The notes beneath the pieces were generated by a model that did no database searches, was not told the DNA's origin, and was given only the letters and a program-made list of their open reading frames with translations. Positions 23,935-35,003 of a stretch of DNA of 64,000 bases are shown in pieces; positions within the stretch are counted from its first letter, which is position 1, and the number at the start of each line of letters is the position of its first letter. This stretch comes from Alisma plantago-aquatica. Lineage: Eukaryota; Streptophyta; Magnoliopsida; Alismatales; Alismataceae. The stretch is taken from positions 1,065,219,744-1,065,283,743 of the forward strand of contig OY856412.1 in NCBI GenBank assembly GCA_963693085.1, in the 5' to 3' direction. A program made the translations under genes and the position numbers.

Positions 23935-25002
23935 CTATGTCACACTGACAGGCTTAGATCGGCACTCCTTCATCAAATGTCCCACCTTACCACAGTTGTA
24001 GCAGCTTCTCTCCAATTGTTGTGGTCTTGGTGGTCCAGTAACTGACATTGATGCAGAACTCTGAGTCTCCTGAGGTGGTTGTCCTCTTCCTCTACCTCTA
24101 CTTGGAGACCACTGAGTCTGAGAACTAGATCTAGGTGGTGGAGGGTTAGGTGCAGAGGATCTAGGATTCTTAAAGTCCCTAGATGAAGAACCCTGGAACT
24201 GTGGATATCTTTTCTGAGTTTGCCTCTTCTCAACCACAAATCTCTCTATCCTTCAGACTGACTCAACGAAGGTAGAGAATCTCTCTCGATTTTCTAAGGC
24301 AGACACAGGGGTAGTCATGTCAGCATTCAAACCCCTTTCAAACCTTCTGATTCTTTCTTCTTCTGTGGCAGCCATGTGCGGACAAAACCGCAATAACTCC
24401 ATGAACTTAGCTTCATACTCGCTAATGTTCATCATGCCCTGCCTTAGTCTCTCAAACTGAGAGATCTTCTCGTCTAGGAAGGTCTTTGGGAAATATCTAT
24501 GAATAAATTCCCACCGAAAGTCTTCCCACGAGATCTCCATTCCAGGTCTCTTCTGCTCTTCCATTATCCACCAATGACCAACGCTTCCTTTGAGAAGATA
24601 GACAGCGTGTCTAACCTTCTCAGCTTCAGGGATATTGAGAATCCTGAAAGCCTTCTCCAATTCTGTCAACCACAGATCAACATCTGCGGGGTCGGCAGTT
24701 CCAAAGTACTCGGTAGCTTCGACACGACGTAGTCACTCGAACATCTTTCTGATACCTTGACCTTCTGGCTGGACAGGTGCCCTGGGTGCATGCATAGGCA
24801 TCCTGTCAGTTATGTGTGTCATGGTAGTCATAAACTGCCCGAACATCGTCTGAACTGCTGGGTTACCCATGTCAGCTGGGTCAAACTGGGGTGGCTCCCT
24901 AGGTGGCTCAGGTACAGGCTGTTCTACTTCTGGAACCCTTGCACCGCCTTGAGGTGCACTAGCACTACTTTCTACCACATACTCATCATGTGGCTCTAAC
25001 AT
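23935..25002 (-). pseudogene. gag: B1 gag
   Basis: The ATG at 25002 opens a Pro/Glu-rich N-terminus, followed by the retrotransposon gag domain (about 24270-24660: RHAVYLLKGSVGHWW, FIHRYFPKTFLDEKI, SEYEAKFMELLRFCP) and a CCHC knuckle (CYNCGKVGHLMKEC, about 23960-24000). In-frame TGA codons at 24733 and 24253 interrupt it. The start was chosen because it is the first ATG after the PBS in the open frame and the N-terminus resembles the clade. The leader from PBS to ATG is only about 115 bases. Confidence 0.87.
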
Positions 25003-25116
25003 TCTTATGTATCTTCTTCTCCTGAGGAGCAGAAGATTCTATTAGATAAGGAAGGAATACTAAAGATAGAATCGACTTCCTAAGTCCTATGTCTCTGTAG
25101 ACTCGGCGAACCTAGA

Positions 25117-25128
25117 GCTCTGATACCA
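25117..25128 (-). other. B1 primer binding site
   Basis: On the minus strand TGGTATCAGAGC lies six bases beyond the 5' LTR, complementary to initiator tRNA-Met. Confidence 0.85.
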
Positions 25129-27264
25129 CTTAATTGTGGGCTCCGATCTACAAAACACGATTTAAACTTAAGCAGAAGAAATTGATTAACAGCGGAAGAC
25201 AAAAATCATGGAAAATTAAAACTTTTTGAGATAAGATCTTGAAACCACAAACCTTTTCCATAGAAAAAGGATTTAAACTGTTTCCATCTCTGTCAAATTA
25301 CTTCTTGAGTAATTATACACATCATGATTCAAAATCTCAAAATTCATAATAAAATCTCAAACTAACAACTCCAAGACCTGAGAGTACAGAGGACACATAG
25401 GACTGACTCTAACTACACCACATAGCAGGCTGAATCTCCATCTGAGATTTACTGCTGCTCCTGGGATTGGTTACCTGTAGACCGGTTCCTCCGTCTTCGA
25501 CGACCACCTAAAAAGTTGAAGTCTACGGGGTGAGACAATTTTAAATAATTGTCCCAGCGAGAGTTATAACTCTCCACTAGAAGCTTTATAAGGCAAAACA
25601 AAGAATAACTTAAGCAGTAAAAGCTTTCAAAGTATTCAACAACAGTTTTGGTAATAAGCAAGAGTTCAACATTTATGAAATATGAAGAACATATGCACTA
25701 TACAGTGTAACATCAATCAAGTAACTCGTAGATAACTCTAACAGATATACTACGCTGTTGATTATGTTTTTCAAACATTATTATGCCCTACGGAGATGAG
25801 GTATACCGCTCATACTCCAATCGATCACTTTGATAAGTCACATCGATATCATACCTAGCTCATTAAAAGAGTCGGATTCTTATGATCTCATCTTCCTCAG
25901 TCAGAGTGAGGATGACTTGTAGGACATCTTGTGTTTCTACTGCTATAGTTTACCAGGGTAATCTGGTCCTTCACTATTTTTAGAGTTACTGTGGCGTTCT
26001 GTACTCTCTTTGTCATCGAGAGATTTCTTGTTTACCTCTGATCGATGTGGTGTTTGTGTTTCCTTGGATATTACAGCATGTAGTGACGGGTTGATGGATT
26101 AAGAAACATCTACATCAATTACTATACTAGGACATAAGGATTTACACATCCATATTCCCCCACATACTCAAAAGTATGTGCTCCAGGAGTTCCCTTGGGA
26201 AAACCTGTTTCACCATCATATTGCTTTCTGACAATGATGAATCTATGATCAGGCCTTTGCATGGTATGATTATACTTGATTAGTTAGGTACATTTCAGTA
26301 TTTTTTGGCATCATATATGTTCTCAAATAATAACATTAGCATAGCAGCTCTGAAGAAAGAAGACTAATTGTAACAAGTCTAACTCTAATCAATTATCATT
26401 TCTCAATCATCTCATCACAAGTCATCTGTTAAGCATGACCTTGATGATACTCATGGCTCTCACAACCCATAAATCTCATTAGATTCCACTAACAGGGCAT
26501 CAAGATTTTTCACTTATTCATAAAGCTTAAGACATGCTTTCAATGAATATAGTATCATAATCCATACCTGGATATGATCATCATCTCATGACAACCTGCA
26601 TGGTTAATTCAACTGATAACAGTAAACAATTCATTCTAGAGGTTATACTTTCAAACTCTTAGAAGAATCAAGTTCCCCAATTTTCATCAATTAGGGTTTA
26701 CTATTCACATTACATGTCATCACCCTAGAATTAGGGTTTACTATTCACCTCATGGTGAATTGAACTCATAACATCATCATGTATGAGAAACATCATCATT
26801 AAAGCTCTTAGATAAGATTAAGATTCACTAAACATCATAATTAGAGTTTCCATGATCTCACATAGGTGGATCATATCCTAATCATGCACATTCATGTGTA
26901 TTGAAGGTACTTTACTTGAGTTTCCACCATAAAGGGTACTTTCTCTCTCTTATGATACTTTCTCTCTCCTCTTACTAGTAGATGGTGATAACACCACTCT
27001 AGATCAGGTTGGGTTAAGTTCTCATTGACTAACATAAGTCAAAACATCACTATCATGTGACTAGGGTTTGATTAGAACAAGGTATTACTCGATTAAACCC
27101 CTCAAGGGTATTTTGGTAATTTACCTCATGATCACCATCATGGGTCAATTCATTAATCACTTAGTCCCTTGATGTCCTAAGTTACCATTAGGGTTTAGTT
27201 TTAGATCACCATTGAACCAATTACAACTTCAAGTGATTAAGTATAAATAACCTTGAAAACCTCC

Positions 27265-28375
27265 AAACGGTTTCAACCTTCAACCACCAAACAGTTTTGA
27301 AACCGTTTGGGTGCGTTGACCATTTGCTAGGTTTGACTCCAAGACTGCATGACCTCAAGGTCATTTGCCCAAACCGTTTGGGTGCGTTGACCGTTTGGAA
27401 AGGTTGACTTTCCAAACCGTTTGAGGTTATGCGGTTTGAAACCGTTTGATCAACTTGTCTTGAGATCGATTGGACCAAACGACCTTGAGATCGTTTGAGC
27501 CCAAACGGTCTTGAGACCGTTTGGTCCAAATGGGCTCAAACCGTTTGGACCTCCAACATGGTTCAAAAGTTACAAATGTTTGTGATTAAGTATGTTGAAG
27601 CCCTCAATTGGCCAAAGCCATGTTGACCACTTATAAATTGAGTCAATTAGGATGAGCCTCAATCAATTGGACACCAAATTAACCCTCAATTGAAAGCCAA
27701 TTAGGGTTAAGTCCATCTCAATTAGGGTTTCAAATCGGATGATCATCAATATTCAACAAGGTGAATCAAATCAAGGTTGAACCTATCAATTGACCTCCAA
27801 TTGGGCTCAAACTTGTCCCAAACGGTCTTGAGGTCATTTGGATGACTTCCAAACGGTCTTTAGACCGTTTTCCCAAAGTTTGACCAAAAACCAAGTCGGT
27901 TGGATTAGGGTTGAACTCCAATTATGTCTAAAATCAGCATTTTTTATCAATTCATCAACTTATTGCAATTGGACCCTCAACCCATCAAATTACCTCAACC
28001 TTAGACATTCAAACGGTATTGGGTTGTTCCCAAACGGTCTTGAGACCGTTTGGAGGAACCCCCAAACGGTCTTGAGACCGTTTGGGTCCTTCAACCCAAA
28101 ACTCAACAAGATCTATATATGAAATCAGCAATTTAGCCCGATTAGGGTTTGGATGTTGAAGTGCCTTCAACTCTCAATCGGTTAAGAATTAAACTTTGAT
28201 TCTTTTCAGGAATGAAATTCAATATATTACCAACAGACCCTCAAACGGTCATCCCTTGGTCAACCCTATCAAACGGTCTTGAGACCGTTTCAATCCAAAC
28301 GGTCTTGCAAGGTCGTTTGAGATCAAACGGTTTGAAACCGTTTTACCTTAAACGGTTTGCAACCGTTTGGACCAA
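27265..28375. repeat. Hairpin-motif cluster in B1 5' LTR
   Basis: Same arrangement as in the sister LTR. Perfect arms with a TTGA loop lie at 27501-27524, 28030-28053 and 28062-28085. The 27501 unit is imperfect in the sister LTR (18215-18238), so the copies are drifting. Confidence 0.9.
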
Positions 28376-28889
28376 AAGGGTCCAAGGTAGTTTGATAAAG
28401 TAACCTAGGAATCCACGCCCATCATCTTCAACCTATGTCAAGGTCGGTTATTCCACCATTTTGCTTGCAAAAGTGCAAGGAAGAAGGGAGGTAGAAGAAG
28501 AACTAAATTGCTAAATTGCAAGTACAAGATATGCATATAAAGCAAAGAGTTTAGAATTATAAAACCCACCTTAGAACGTTGTTCCTAGAGCTCCAAGCTT
28601 CCAAGATTAAATCCTCTAATGGTGTCTTGAGCTCCACAACTCGGTCAGAGGTGATTCTCCAAGGAAAAGGTGGGGATGATCGGCCAGAACAAGGAACCTA
28701 AGTGAGTTAACCATAGAACCAACCTTTTAAGAAGAATTCCTCCATGAATTTGAGCTAGAAGATTGTTCCTACTCACCTTGAAACTACTTGGTCGTCTCCC
28801 TGAGCTCCAAAGCTTTGCCCTAGCCATTTTGAAAAAGAAGAGAAATGAAGAGAAGAAGTGATACGTTTGGTTGGTTTTGCAAGGATTCT

Positions 28890-28900
28890 AGCTTATATAC
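28890..28900 (-). promoter_or_regulatory. TATA box of B1 5' LTR
   Basis: GTATATAAGC on the minus strand. This box would drive B1 transcription leftward. Confidence 0.6.
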
Positions 28901-29586
28901 TTTAGGCTATATTACACCATAAGGACCTCTAGAACTTGAAATTCTCATCCAAGTCCCTCCTTATTCAAAGGCACGTCCAAGATCATCTAAACTTATGCAA
29001 AGATCATGTAAACTTAAGATCTAAGGGTAAAGAAAGCCAACTTTCAACTAGGGTACATATATGAAAGATCTCCATACCCATATTAGGTGATTTTTACCAC
29101 AAAGATCACTTTTCTTATCTGATTATTCATTGATGTGTACATTTCATCATTTCTACTCTAAAAGATGACAAGAGTTATAAAAGATGTTCTAGAAGGTGAA
29201 AATTACAATTTGCACCCCTCAATTTGGGTAAATTGCACTTTACTCCAATTTAGGGTTGTTAAGCAGAGGGATCATTCCACAAGCTGCATCTTGATGCCTA
29301 AGCTTGGAAAATTCATCATACCTCATCATATTCACTCATATGATGTCACATCATCAAAAGAACATCTCAACCTATGAAATTGCAAGCTAAACCCTTAAAC
29401 TGGGTAATTTGCACATAGGTCCCTACATAACAAAACAATACTACAACTTTGTTTAAAAGGAACCAAAATTGAAGTATATGTTCCTGAGGAACTTAATTAC
29501 ATGCCAGGGAGTATTCACAAGTATATAATTACATATTTAGGAAAAACTTCCAGGGTTAGGTTATAACCCAGGTCAGGGATGTTACA

Positions 29587-29591
29587 AAATC
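29587..29591. repeat. B1 target site duplication, right
   Basis: AAATC directly after the right LTR. Element A sequence resumes behind it. Confidence 0.9.
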
Positions 29592-31313
29592 AATGAATGA
29601 GATACTTGAACCAAATGTTTGAGAACCTTGTGAGTGATTATGATAGTGTATCATAATGAGCTCGTGATTAAGGCATGGTGATGTCTAAATCCAGAAGGGG
29701 TCATACTCTATGGAGTTAGAGGATGATTATCAAATAACTAAATTCTTCTTAAATAAAGAATACCCTAAACTAAATAAAGGACATTAAGAATCACAAAGGG
29801 TTGTGAGTTCTTATATCCTTGACAAATACACCTCGATTATCTATGTGATGAGTTGTTCATGTGATGAGTCAACTATCTAGATAAATATGGGGAACCAGAT
29901 TTTGAGTTATGGTTTACGAACATTACATCCTAAATGACTTCCATGTGAACCATAAGGTATGACCTTATTGGTAGCACCCATTGGGATGAAATCCATAAGT
30001 GCAAATAAGTCTTAAGCATTAAGACACATGGATAACATTTTGAGAAGGATGATGCTTGTTGATTGCAACTTAATGACTAAGAGATTTGGCATACAGATAC
30101 TAGAACCGCATTCCTATGAGGAATAAAACAAGGATGTGTACATGACACAACCTATAAGGTTTATGAATCCATTAATGCAAATGAAGTCTATAAGTTACAA
30201 TGGAGTAATCAATATGATTGAGTACAAGAAACTCAAAATTGGATCTTTACTTTGATGATATAGTCAAAGGGTTTGACTGATATGTCAAAGATAAAGAAGG
30301 GATCTATGATTTAGTGGGAGCATATTCACATTCCACATGTTGATGTGAAATGGAAATGTTCTAAAATGGAAATAAAAAAGTGGAAATTATCTTTAGGAAG
30401 ATAGAGACGTTTCCTATGTTATAGGAATAGAGACCTATAGAGATAGTTCTCGAAAACCTCTTGACCTGAAAAGAGAGAGCATACATTGGCAATATGTACT
30501 GAAGGGTTCAGTGTGCACTGATTCAATGGGAGAAAACTTGTGCATGTTCCATGGAGTTAGTATCCCATGGCCAAGTGTCCAATTCTTATGAAGAATGGGA
30601 ACACTAAGAATAGATATGGATCTATCATGTATGTAATCATGCCATTATCTTGTATGTATGGACATAACAAGAACAAAATGCATTTATCATCTTGTATGTA
30701 GGACATAGAAATATGATATGCTCATCCTGATAACTCGTATGTGGGACATGACGAGTGGATGTCTATCAAGTTCCAGTAAGGGTTACTGGAATACCATGAG
30801 AACTCGATAAGTACCTAAGAAGTACTAGTTCTATGGAAATAAGGAAGAGTTCAATGTAAAGAGTTACATTGATGCGAACTTCTGAAAAGGACAGAAAATT
30901 GATCACAATATATATATGAGATATATAAAAGTAAACGTTTTTTGATTGGAAATGTTCCAATAAAGCTGTTTAAAAGGAAATGTCGAGTATCCGTGTGTTA
31001 GAGAACAACAATGGATACCATATGGGTCTGGAAGTTCATGAGATGAACTTATAGATATTCTGGTCATTGCTGATAAGTAAGGAATGCTTGGTCATGCAAT
31101 GTGTCTAAATGTTAGCAAAGGAACACTAGATCACTTATTATGGAAAGTCCATCTCATACGTGTGACGCACATCGAAGAGATGAGAGACATGCATTTAATA
31201 CTGACTTTGGGAAGGTGTTTCTATAACTCACTGCATTAGCACTAGAGCATAGTAACATGAGGGACATGTTTGAAGATCACTATGAATATGATTCAAGGGT
31301 GATTGGCTCGCAG
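29592..31313 (+). pseudogene. pol: Element A: decayed copia RT and RNase H
   Basis: No ORF survives, but scattered pieces keep the copia order. VYMTQPI followed by FMNP near 30136 matches the RT segment usually read as YMxQPxGF. FDDIVKGF lies near 30255. YGSIMYVIM at about 30616 corresponds to the GSLMYAM block. EEFNVKSYIDANF at 30844-30882 is the RNase H entry (GYxDAxF). Stops and frame changes separate them. This shows A once had a full pol and did not start out as a gag-only element. Confidence 0.65.
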
Positions 31314-31327
31314 TGCAAGTGGGAGTC
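31314..31327 (+). other. Element A polypurine tract
   Basis: TGCAAGTGGGAGTC directly precedes the 3' LTR, close to the AAGTGGGAG form common in plant copia elements. Confidence 0.7.
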
Positions 31328-31880
31328 TGTTGGTATGTATTCCATGAGAGCCAATCATGGGATGATTGGTGGGATACATTAAGATTGATTTGATAAACAC
31401 AAAGGCAAGCTTCCAATTCTTTTTGGTTCAGTCATATGAGAATGATAGAACAGAATGAATATCTGGAGAATGACTATACTCAATGACGTATGGTTTCAGG
31501 TTGAGGACCTGAATGATGAGATCATACGGATGCGAAGAGTTTGTACATTCTTATTATGTTCCCATTCAGATGTCATTGTGGAAGGTAGATAGACAACAAT
31601 GACACACAAGACTAGATTGTGGTGTTGGTTGATGACAGAATCTCATTAGTCATGATATGGAGATATCAAACCAAACACATAGGTACTTGTTAGGGAACAA
31701 GTGTACCGGACAAACCCACCGTGAGTTTGACACATGGAACCATGACATGGTAGTCACAGTCAGCTCTCACAGAGATGGTGGTGAGTGTGATTCTTTGACC
31801 TGAAATCACTACACTCATCACATGTCATTGGGCACACTTTGACATCATCAAACGTAGTCTTGAAACATGGGTTGTTATAA
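31328..31880 (+). repeat. Element A 3' LTR, truncated stub
   Basis: This matches 10711-11262 from TGTTGGTATG onward and breaks off at GGGTTGTTATA. The expected next 1.7 kb, including the motif cluster and TATA box, is absent. Confidence 0.85.
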
Positions 31881-32027
31881 GGACCATCTTCAATGGAGTC
31901 CTTTCCCTTTTTGCACCCTCTTTGAGCCTACCCTAGAAGCCAAGTGGTCATAGATTAAGTTGCAAGGTTTCTTCAAGTTCACCACCTATCTGCCTTGGGT
32001 GTTGAGCGTGCATGCTTCAATAATTCC
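31881..32027 (+). pseudogene. 147 bp fragment of Sirevirus ORF3
   Basis: This aligns almost base for base with 47485-47631 inside ORF3 of element D, from AGGACCATCTT to AATAATTCCA, with about ten differences. It has no D sequence on either side. The left junction shares TATAA and GG with the A LTR. Confidence 0.8.
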
Positions 32028-32972
32028 AAGATATGGATCCTTACTCAAGATGCTATTGGGTGATATGTCCTTGGACGATATGGTGCTCGGTTGACATCCC
32101 CTCTTGAGTACCCTGGACGATACGGATAGGCCATGCCTTGATGACTGAGAAACACCCCTCCTTCCTTGAGTTGTGAGGAGAGCTCTAACTTTTGGCCGAT
32201 ATAACCTGAGCTTGGAAGTTAGAGTTGGCTTAGGTGATAGGGTAGCTTGCTGCCTCTTTGTCTTCTTTGGGCGATACAGTGGGTGGCTTCCTTGGTGTTC
32301 CCTTGGACAATATGGGGTTTGTGTTGTGTGTTAGGAGGTTGCGTCGGGCGTTGGGCGTTAAACTTGGAGACATGACCCTGCTGCTTTGCACGATACCCTC
32401 TTGAGTGTGCTGCCTGACACTCTTAGAGACGTTGCCCGCTATGACATGTTTCTCAACATGTTGTTACCCAGTATAGCGTTGCCCATTATGGCATTGCCCT
32501 GTATAGGTGTTGGCCGATACGGTAAGGCTGACCCTTTGGCTAGGCGTCATGGCTTATACCTTTCACCTTGCACTGGTGGTGCTGCCCGACATGGTGCCTT
32601 AGTGGCTTGGACGATATGAAGTGGACGTTAGGGTTTGTTGCCTTAGGCGTAATGAAGCTTAACCTCTTCCTTGGCTGATATCTTCTTGTTTGATGTTGCT
32701 CGATACCAAGGTGATAATGGTTGGCCGATATGGTTGTAGCCCTAGATGGGTGTTGGACGATACAGTAAGTGGGGAAGAGTTGCATGCTTAACCGATATAG
32801 TGATGGGCGTCACACTCTTTGGTGAGAGATGATGTGCCTTTGGTGAGGGCTATCCCTTACCCGAGTTGCTTTTGGTGAATGTTGTTCCTTACTCGATACA
32901 CCTATAGTGAGGGTTGTATGTTGTGTTCGGTTGGTAACCCTAATGCTTGTTATGCTTTGATATATATATATG

Positions 32973-33021
<49 letters not shown>

Positions 33022-34017
33022 AATGATATGCTTTGATGCACTCATCTATGTTTCATGGTTGACTCTCATAATAAAGTAAGGATTTGAAAATGTTACTTGT
33101 ACAAGTATCATTGCTCCATTGTGATTTCACTAACCATGCAGGTAATAGTTGTACAATGAGGCCATGGTAATGGCATGATAGTAACATAATGTGGGACATC
33201 ATGGTTTATGATGAATATAGGGATATATGATGGGTGCTACCCATGGAATGGAAATGTGTGCCTTGATGATGGGATTGAGTCCCTGTGATGTTGATCCTTG
33301 AGATGGATCTTGATGATTGGCAAGAGGCCAAGTGGTAACATGTGATGTTGGATCCTTGTGATGGATCAAGATGATGTTGATGGCATTGAAGTCCTTAGTG
33401 ACAATGTAATACAAGTTAATGACCTTTATGTTTATTCATTCTTGTTATAGTTGCATGTTACATAACTAGGTTGAATCTTGCAATCCACTTAAAATACACT
33501 AATTAATTACAGATGAACCTTTCATGTAGTTTGCCCTGGCCATAGATCCATCATCTTCAGTAGCTAGTGATGGTGAAATAGGTCTCCTTGCGGGTTAACC
33601 CCGAGCACATATTGTTGAATATGCAGGGTTACACCTAGCCGAAAATAGGAGCATTAGAGTGAAATTGCGGTTGTAGACTCAAGATTTGTATAAGAGCATG
33701 GTGAACTGGCCCATGGCTCAGTGTGATGGAGCATGAATGCATTCATGGCTCAGGAGCACAGTGAATAGGCTCGTGGCTCAAGGTATGTTAGCACCGAGAC
33801 CTGTACCAAGGCGGGCTAGAGGAAAGGGTAGCCTGTGGGAGCTGACCCTGTGACTGAGGTCACTTGAGTAAGAGACTGCAGTCCTGCTTTGGTTTTCATG
33901 CACTGACCACAAGGAGGTGAGGTCATGGAGTCCAGCTCTTCCATTGACCTTGTATGTTACCAGCTTTGGGTTTCACAATCGAAGGTTGGATTTAAGCAGT
34001 AGGGCTCACTTCCTCAG
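32028..34017. repeat. Unassigned repeat with CGATAYGG motif cluster
   Basis: No gene is evident. From 32071 to about 32900 there are some nineteen variants of TTGGMCGATAYGG (for example at 32071, 32113, 32192, 32268, 32722 and 32752), again a short CpG-bearing motif. A (TA)n tract follows at 32974. At 33240-33400 a GTTGGATCCTTGTGATGGATC-like phrase is repeated loosely. 33540-34017 shows no recognisable feature. It is probably an LTR or leader of an element whose ends I cannot define. ORF 32386-32619 runs through the motif cluster and looks like chance. Confidence 0.55.
32974..33019. repeat. (TA)23 microsatellite
   Basis: Twenty-three uninterrupted TA units, preceded by a shorter TA tract at 32961-32970. 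Confidence 0.95.
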
Positions 34018-34867
34018 GGCATAATAAATCATAATCTAGCCATATAGTATATTTTCTTAGGGCAAACACGAAACATTGGTTGAGGCCTTATTTGTATAGT
34101 TGCCCTAGTTATATCTTTCAGCTAATTACATGTCCTCAGATGTTATAATAAGATCATATACGACTTGTCTTGTCAATAATGTTCCATATATTATCTATTT
34201 ATATGTCTCTCAGATATCCTGGTAAGATGTCATAGAGGTAGTTCTGCTCAGTACGTTGCATATATGATATGCTTATATCAGTTACCTGCTTTATCTGTTC
34301 TAGCTCTCCCAAGGTTTTATAGTTTCGGTAGGGGTTATGTTTCTCACAGGGACTGTGTGTCTCACCCCGTTGGTTTAAAAGCTTTTTAGGTGGACGTGCT
34401 AGACGTGGTGGTGATTGTGGTATTACAACCAAGCAGTAAGAAGAATAGTAGAAGGCAAGATATGGATATGCTTCTATTTTGGGTGTTTTGTGGTAGAGTC
34501 CTAGAGTCATCTATATACTCTCAGGTCCTTGGAGGTGTTTTGATGAGGTTTCATGATGTATAGTTGATATGGCTCTCTTATCCTATTATTGACCTGGCTA
34601 GGTCTGTTATGTACATAAATAGGTGGTGAACTCTTGTTCTTATGGGACAGCTAGATCATATGAGTTGTGGACATGTATCAAGTTTGTGTATATTTATATA
34701 ACATGTTTCCTTGTAGGATGTGGATCTGGTTGTAATAGTTCCTTTCTTATCTTCTTTCCACAATAAGTTTTAATTAACCTATGTTTTTGGTAATACGATG
34801 TTTATGACAGTTCTGCACATTTTCGCGTGGCATTTCGTTGTCTATGTGATAGAGGGATGTCACATAT
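34018..34867. repeat. Diverged repeat E, right copy
   Basis: 34018-34530 is collinear with 890-1354. From 34531 to 34867 there is no match in the window and no coding signal. It ends where the LTR remnant of element D becomes recognisable. Confidence 0.5.
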
Positions 34868-34959
34868 TTCCTTAAACTGGATATAATTTGAAGGTCTAAT
34901 CTATTTTGTGAGAATTTTTGTAGCTTTATTCACCCCCTCTAGGGCCCTTAAATCTAATA
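34868..34959 (+). repeat. Remnant of element D 5' LTR
   Basis: About 90 bases match the end of the 3' LTR (51082-51173), including ATATAATTTGAAGGTCTAAT. Upstream of this the two sequences do not align by eye, so about 1.4 kb of LTR with the promoter is missing or replaced. Confidence 0.7.
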
Positions 34960-34961
34960 AG

Positions 34962-34974
34962 TGGTATCAGACCC
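34962..34974 (+). other. Primer binding site of element D
   Basis: TGGTATCAGACCC lies two bases after the LTR end. It is one base off the usual initiator tRNA-Met site. Confidence 0.75.
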
Positions 34975-35003
34975 AAGGATCTTCTCCAACAATCTCCCAC
35001 TAG

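Larger units (their letters stand above)
15851..29586 (-). mobile_element. Element B1: complete Tekay/Del-like chromovirus
   Basis: Two LTRs of 4,450 and 4,452 bp flank a 4.8 kb interior whose polyprotein order, on the minus strand, is gag, protease, RT, RNase H, integrase, chromodomain. PBS, polypurine tract and a 5 bp TSD (AAATC) are all present. LTR termini are TGTAACATCC and GAGCCCACA in element orientation. The LTRs make up about 65% of the element. The polyprotein has one frameshift and about nine nonsense codons, so the copy is not autonomous. Clade assignment rests on chromodomain, LTR length and PBS, and is an inference. Confidence 0.92.
25135..29586 (-). repeat. B1 5' LTR (4,452 bp)
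   Basis: Partner of 15851-20300 and the functional upstream LTR. It runs from TGTGGGCTCC to GGGATGTTACA and carries the same TATA box and motif clusters. Apparent ORFs at 27221-27529 and 27838-28122 arise from the motif cluster. Confidence 0.92.
10711..31880 (+). mobile_element. Element A: Ty1/copia element, interrupted by B1
   Basis: The 5' LTR (10711-12936), an initiator-Met-type PBS, gag (14346-15200), decayed RT and RNase H (29592-31313), a purine tract and a 553 bp stub of the 3' LTR (31328-31880) all read on the plus strand. Chromovirus B1 sits inside it at 15851-29586 with a 5 bp target duplication. The element entered the 5' LTR of C at 10710. Its 3' LTR breaks off at a junction with an unrelated fragment, so the original target duplication cannot be checked. 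Confidence 0.8.

Noticed and set aside
27221..28122. ORFs of 90-102 codons in the B LTRs (also 17935-18192, 18552-18788, 58777-59076)
   Set aside because: They run through the hairpin motif, whose repeats avoid stops in some frames. They are not kept in length between copies and have no domain.
32386..32619. 77-codon ORF in the CGATAYGG region
   Set aside because: It follows the repeated motif and has no other support.
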